Shown here: positions 22,767-26,297 of the stretch, one piece after another
How the letters are laid out: each line of letters begins with the position of its first letter
Position numbering within the stretch: position 1 is the first letter of the stretch
Assembly: GCA_937910975.1 (NCBI GenBank)
Contig: CALEMZ010000293.1
Coordinates: 1 to 26,297, forward strand
DNA from: an uncultured Pseudorhodobacter sp.
GTDB taxonomy: Bacteria; Pseudomonadota; Alphaproteobacteria; Rhodobacterales; Rhodobacteraceae
Direction: 5' to 3'
DNA length: 26,297 nucleotides
Made by a program: the position numbers and the translations under genes
The notes under the pieces: generated by a model
What the model was told of the DNA's origin: nothing
The model's database searches: none
What the model saw: the letters and a program-made list of their open reading frames with translations, nothing else

Positions 22767-23509
22767 GCAATCAGCCCCACGGCCCGGCGAATCCCCTCAT
22801 CGCGCAAGGAAACCTCTTGGCCAAGCCACGCGTCGCACCCCGGTCCGCACATCCACAACAGCGCCCGCGCGGGCCACTCGGCGGGGATATGCACCGCCGG
22901 GTCAAGCTGGCTGATCGGGTTGATCCCGCTTGCCTTGATCTTCACCTGCATATCGGTCGCGACCGTGCCGGGTGACATGCCCATGATCCGCAATCCGTTG
23001 CCGCCTTCCTCCAGATGTGCGGCACGGGTTAGCATCGCGGCCCCCGCCTTGGAGGCGCAATAGGCGCTCCACCCTTCTAGCGGGTTATGTGCTGCCCCGG
23101 ATGAAACGGTGATAATCGTCCCGCCGCCGCGCGCGCGCATCAGCGGAATCGCGGCGCGCATGCCGTAAAACACGCCCTTGAGGTTGATGTCGATGGCGCG
23201 GGACCATTCTTCCACCCCTGCTTCTGAAATGCGCGCAATCGGATCAATCGCGCCTGCATTGCCAATCAGCACATCCAACCCGCCACAGGTTTGCGCGATC
23301 TGGGCCATCGCGGCCTCGACTGCCGCCGCATCGCCAATATCGCAGGCAATCGCCATCGCCCCACGCCCGATCTCCTCCGCCAAGACGTTGATTTCACCCG
23401 AAGACCGGGCCAACAGCACCACCCGCGCGCGCGCATCGGCAAACACCTTTGCACTTGCCGCCCCAATGCCTCTGCTGGCCCCGGTAATGGCTACGATCTT
23501 GCCTTGCAT
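22763..23509 (-). CDS. Short-chain dehydrogenase/reductase (SDR family)
   Basis: A 248-residue classical SDR that should oxidise or reduce an alcohol/ketone with NAD(P). The cofactor loop TGASRGIG is at residues 9-16 and NAG at 84-86. The catalytic set is Asn109, Ser136 or Ser137, Tyr150 and Lys154 (YCASK). An Arg35 at the end of beta-2 (LLARSSG) hints at NADP preference. The substrate is unknown; cotranslation with the crotonase-like gene through a GTGA overlap suggests a CoA-linked or acyl substrate, by inference only. It diverges from the DUF2125 gene. Confidence 0.9.
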   Translation of the reverse strand: MQGKIVAITGASRGIGAASAKVFADARARVVLLARSSGEINVLAEEIGRGAMAIACDIGDAAAVEAAMAQIAQTCGGLDVLIGNAGAIDPIARISEAGVEEWSRAIDINLKGVFYGMRAAIPLMRARGGGTIITVSSGAAHNPLEGWSAYCASKAGAAMLTRAAHLEEGGNGLRIMGMSPGTVATDMQVKIKASGINPISQLDPAVHIPAEWPARALLWMCGPGCDAWLGQEVSLRDEGIRRAVGLIA

Positions 23510-23647
23510 CTTGTGTCCTTCCGTCTGTGCGCTGAATTGTCAGTGCCATTACAGGCCGAAAACAAAGGCCAGACAACCGCAAAACACAGATGTGGCCAAA
23601 TCCCGGCCAACACACCCTTTCGTGCCTGCCATTTGCCCCCTGCCCCC

Positions 23648-23676
23648 TTGACCGGGCGCGGCGTCGCGCCGATGCT
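23648..23676 (+). promoter_or_regulatory. Candidate promoter with embedded inverted repeat before the DUF2125 gene
   Basis: TTGACC at 23648-23653 has the look of a -35 box; a weak GATGCT lies 17 bases downstream. The spacer contains a perfect inverted repeat GGCGCG-GCGT-CGCGCC (23655-23670), a suitable site for a repressor. The -10 match is poor. Confidence 0.3.
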
Positions 23677-23708
23677 ATGCTCAACAATTTCAATCGGAGA
23701 GCCATTCC

Positions 23709-25229
23709 ATGACCGCCCGCATCTTAATGACGACCGCCTTTGCAGCCTTGGCCGCCTTTCCCTTCACGCCGGCCCTTGCTGATGTCACCGCAGATGAGGT
23801 TTGGCAAAACTGGAAGGACCTTGGCACCGCTTACAGCCAATCCTATAGCGCCGGGTCCGAGGTGAGATCGGGCGACAGCCTCACGATCACCGATCTGAGC
23901 ATGGAGTTGTCGGCAGATGATGGGAATGTCAGCGGCTTGATCTCCAAAGTCATTTTCCGCGAAACCGGGGATGGACGGGTCGAGATCACCATGTCCAACG
24001 AATCCCTGTTGACGATGCAGAGCAAGAACGAGAACGGCAAAGCCCTCAGCAATACGATCAACATCGATCAGGATGGCCTGACAATGATCGCAAGTGGCAC
24101 ACCCGATGCGATCAGCTATGATATCGCCGTCGACTCGGTAGTCGTGACTGTGTTGGATTTCATGATTGATGGACAGCCGCGCGAAATGGAGATGGATTTA
24201 GAACTCTCCGGGCTGGCGGCCATGTATCAGGTGTCGCCGGGCGAAATGACCTTCAGCACCTCGACCTTCGCGGCCAAGGCCATTTCATTCCAGGCCATAG
24301 GTCAGGATGAGGAAGGCACGGGTGAGTTTGAGTTGATGGGTCAAATGAACAATGTCGCCGGGGCCTCATCAGGGGCGGCGCCAAAGGACATGGCTGAGGA
24401 CGATTTCGTGGCCGCGCTGGCGCAGGGTTTCACCGCTGATGGTTCTTTCACCTATGACAGCGGCAACCTCACCGTTATGGGGCAAGACCCGGAGGGTGCC
24501 ACCACGAATTTTGACAGCAGCTCCAATGGCGGCAGCCTAAATTTCTCTTTTGATAAAGACCGCATCGCCTATGGCCTACGGAGCAAGGGTGTGCAGATGA
24601 AGGTCTCTGGCTCCGCCATCCCCTTCCCGGAACTGGCCGCGACTTATGACGAGGCCGCGTTAAACCTGCTGCTGCCTCTCGCCCAGTCGGATGAAGCCAA
24701 GGATTTCGCGCTGGAGACACGGCTGCAAGGGCTGACGGTATCGGATTTACTCTGGGGCATGATCGACCCTGCCGCATCCCTGCCACGCGATCCCGCAACG
24801 CTGGTCGTTTCGCTAAGCGGCAAGGCAAAGGTCTTGGTTGATCTGCTCAGTGAAAGCCAAGAGACGCTGATGGGCGAAGCCCCGCCCTTCGCCGTCGAGG
24901 CCCTGAACATTGACGCCTTGCAACTGACCGTGGCAGGCGCTGAATTCAAGGGCGATGGCGCGCTAGCCTTTGACAACATGCAACCACCCGTTCTGGGTGG
25001 CATGGCGCCGATGCCCACGGGCAAGCTGAACCTGTCGTTGACCGGGGCGAATACCTTGCTGGGCAAGTTGCAGGCCCTGGGCTTGGTCGATCCGCAAATT
25101 ACCATGACATTCGGCATGATGGCCGGGATGCTCGCCAAGCCCGGCCCGACGCCGGATAGCCTGATTTCTGAAGTGGAGATCAAGGAAGGCGGGCAGATTT
25201 TGTCAAATGGCAATCCGTTGCCGTTCTAA
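23709..25229 (+). CDS. DUF2125 domain periplasmic protein
   Basis: A 506-residue protein with a signal peptide (MTARILMTTAFAALAAFPFT..., cleavage after about residue 24, ALA) and then a long beta-rich acidic sequence in the style of DUF2125, a family found in Rhodobacterales and other alphaproteobacteria. Its molecular function is unknown. It has repeated alternating-hydrophobic strands and no visible enzyme motif, consistent with a large elongated periplasmic or outer-membrane-facing beta structure. Expression is from its own upstream region, with GGAGAG before ATG 23709 and a terminator after it. The pmbA gene lies downstream but is separated by that terminator. Confidence 0.85.
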   Translation: MTARILMTTAFAALAAFPFTPALADVTADEVWQNWKDLGTAYSQSYSAGSEVRSGDSLTITDLSMELSADDGNVSGLISKVIFRETGDGRVEITMSNESLLTMQSKNENGKALSNTINIDQDGLTMIASGTPDAISYDIAVDSVVVTVLDFMIDGQPREMEMDLELSGLAAMYQVSPGEMTFSTSTFAAKAISFQAIGQDEEGTGEFELMGQMNNVAGASSGAAPKDMAEDDFVAALAQGFTADGSFTYDSGNLTVMGQDPEGATTNFDSSSNGGSLNFSFDKDRIAYGLRSKGVQMKVSGSAIPFPELAATYDEAALNLLLPLAQSDEAKDFALETRLQGLTVSDLLWGMIDPAASLPRDPATLVVSLSGKAKVLVDLLSESQETLMGEAPPFAVEALNIDALQLTVAGAEFKGDGALAFDNMQPPVLGGMAPMPTGKLNLSLTGANTLLGKLQALGLVDPQITMTFGMMAGMLAKPGPTPDSLISEVEIKEGGQILSNGNPLPF

Positions 25230-25242
25230 AGGTTACCGAAGC

Positions 25243-25270
25243 AAAGGGCGGCCCTCGTGCCGCCCTTTTT
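25243..25270 (+). terminator. Terminator of the DUF2125 gene
   Basis: A 10-bp stem (AAAGGGCGGC with GCCGCCCTTT), a 6-base loop and TTTTT form a classical Rho-independent terminator starting 14 bases after the stop. Confidence 0.88.
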
Positions 25271-25354
25271 GCTGTGCGCCCGCTTGCTTTGATGGGCTTG
25301 GCGGATTACCTGCCCCAAGTGACCTGCCCCCGTGACCCGATGGAGATAGCATAT

Positions 25355-26297
25355 ATGACCCGTTCGCTTGAACAGTTGACCGATGCGCTGCTGATAGCCG
25401 CCAAGCGCGCCGGGGCCGATGCTGCCGATGCGATTGCGGTGGATGGTGTGGCCACGGCGATCGACATTCGCGCAGGTAAGCTGGAACAGGCCGAACGCTC
25501 CGAGGGGGTGGAGATGGGGTTGCGGGTGCTCGTGGGTCAGCGTCAGGCTTGTGTTTCTGTGTCCGATACCTCAGCCGCCACCATCGCCGCTGTGGCCGAA
25601 CGCGCCGTCGCCATGGCACGTGAGGCCCCCGAAGACCCCTACGCAGGACTTGCCGACCCATCGCAACTGGCGCGTGGCTGGGACATGGCAGCGCTGGAGC
25701 TGTGCGATCCCGCCCCCGAGGTAAGTGCAACTGAGCTGGAGGCAGATGCCCGCCGCGCCGAGGCCGCCGCAATGGGCGTACACGGCATCGTACAGGTCGA
25801 GGCCAGCGCCAGCCAATCGCGCCGCCAAATCCATATGGCATCCAGCAACGGGTTTTCGGGCGGTTATGCCCGCTCCTCCCGCTCCGTTTCCGCCGTGGCT
25901 TTCACGGGGACGGGCACCGGGATGGAACGCGACTGGGCTGCCGAGGGGCGCATCTTTGCCGCCGATCTGCCGGGCGCGGATGAGATTGGCGCTTTGGCCG
26001 CCCAGCGCGCGCTGGAACGTGTGGGTGCGCGCAGGCCAAAAACCGGGGCCTTCCCGGTGCTTTACGATGAGCGGATTTCTTCGGGTATGATCGGGCATTT
26101 GCTGGGCGCGATCAACGGGGCGACCATTGCGCGCGGCTCGGGCTGGTTGCGCGATGCCTTGGGCCAGCAGATTTTGCCCAGCGGCCTTTCGGTGATCGAA
26201 GATCCGCACCGCCCGCGCATCGGTGGCAGCCGCGCTTTTGACGGCGAAGGCCTGCCCACCGCCCGCCGCGCTATCGTCGAGAATGGCGTGCTGACGG
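25355..26297 (+). CDS. pmbA: Metalloprotease-complex subunit TldE/PmbA, 3' truncated by the window
   Basis: PmbA (TldE) pairs with TldD to form a heterodimeric protease that degrades unfolded peptides and, in E. coli, matures microcin B17 and clears the antitoxin CcdA. The 314 visible residues of a ~450-residue family include the N-terminal ERSEGVEMGLRVLVGQRQA and DPSQLARGW. They also include the conserved HMASSNGFSGGYARSSRS segment and the later AFPVLYDERISSGMIGHLLG and RPRIGGSRAFDGEGLP. No HExxxH zinc motif is visible, as expected for TldE; the metal is held by TldD. ATG 25355 is chosen with GGAG upstream; an in-frame ATG at 25292 is an alternative. The C-terminus lies beyond the window. 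Confidence 0.92.
   Translation, partial: MTRSLEQLTDALLIAAKRAGADAADAIAVDGVATAIDIRAGKLEQAERSEGVEMGLRVLVGQRQACVSVSDTSAATIAAVAERAVAMAREAPEDPYAGLADPSQLARGWDMAALELCDPAPEVSATELEADARRAEAAAMGVHGIVQVEASASQSRRQIHMASSNGFSGGYARSSRSVSAVAFTGTGTGMERDWAAEGRIFAADLPGADEIGALAAQRALERVGARRPKTGAFPVLYDERISSGMIGHLLGAINGATIARGSGWLRDALGQQILPSGLSVIEDPHRPRIGGSRAFDGEGLPTARRAIVENGVLT

Noticed and set aside
1..26297. Mobile elements, CRISPR arrays, tRNA or rRNA genes
   Set aside because: I saw no transposase or integrase frame, no spaced direct repeats, and no tRNA-like T-loop with flanking stems.

Overview
The window looks like a chromosomal segment of a motile alphaproteobacterium, most likely Rhodobacterales (Roseobacter group). 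This rests on the FlbT/FlaF/DUF1217 flagellar trio, a DUF2125 protein, the high-GC codon usage and the single-domain rod-binding FlgJ. Species cannot be named from sequence alone. No insertion sequence, prophage, CRISPR array, tRNA or rRNA was seen, and most of the window is dense, ordinary coding DNA.

Positions 1-7727 are part of a flagellar cluster. A 5'-truncated fliI (+) converges on a minus-strand block read flgJ, flgN-like, flagellin, flaF, flbT, DUF1217. fliK and flgD diverge from flgJ on the plus strand. The flagellin leader (4298-4521) holds several perfect short hairpins. The flagellin gene ends in a 30-bp perfect palindrome, and flaF-flbT-DUF1217 are linked by two 4-nt stop/start overlaps. 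FlaF and FlbT are known post-transcriptional regulators of flagellin in alphaproteobacteria, so target, leader and regulators lie together.

Positions 7728-8217 form the only gene-poor gap above 300 bases. They contain a stable hairpin after flgD, an unrecognised ORF with a G9 run, and a very short ORF behind a strong Shine-Dalgarno sequence. Then follow AMP nucleosidase (amn), an HU-type nucleoid protein with a textbook terminator, a DinB-family protein and an EamA transporter (+). Next come hspQ (-), an AEC-family carrier (+) and an SLT-domain lipoprotein (+).

Positions 13854-20495 are a minus-strand block: amidase, class I/II aminotransferase, ftsK and lolA. The aminotransferase stop is 3 nt from the ftsK start. 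ftsK ends in a strong 14-bp terminator, so lolA is probably a separate transcript. Divergent from the amidase is a UbiH-type FAD monooxygenase (+).

Positions 21829-26297 hold a small basic 55-aa protein (-), a coupled SDR and short crotonase pair (-), a DUF2125 periplasmic protein (+) with a terminator, and the 5' part of pmbA/tldE (+), cut by the window end. The crotonase lacks both canonical catalytic glutamates. No clearly novel multi-gene system was found. The best leads are the flagellin leader with its regulators, the atypical crotonase/SDR pair, and the unexplained 7.7-8.2 kb interval.
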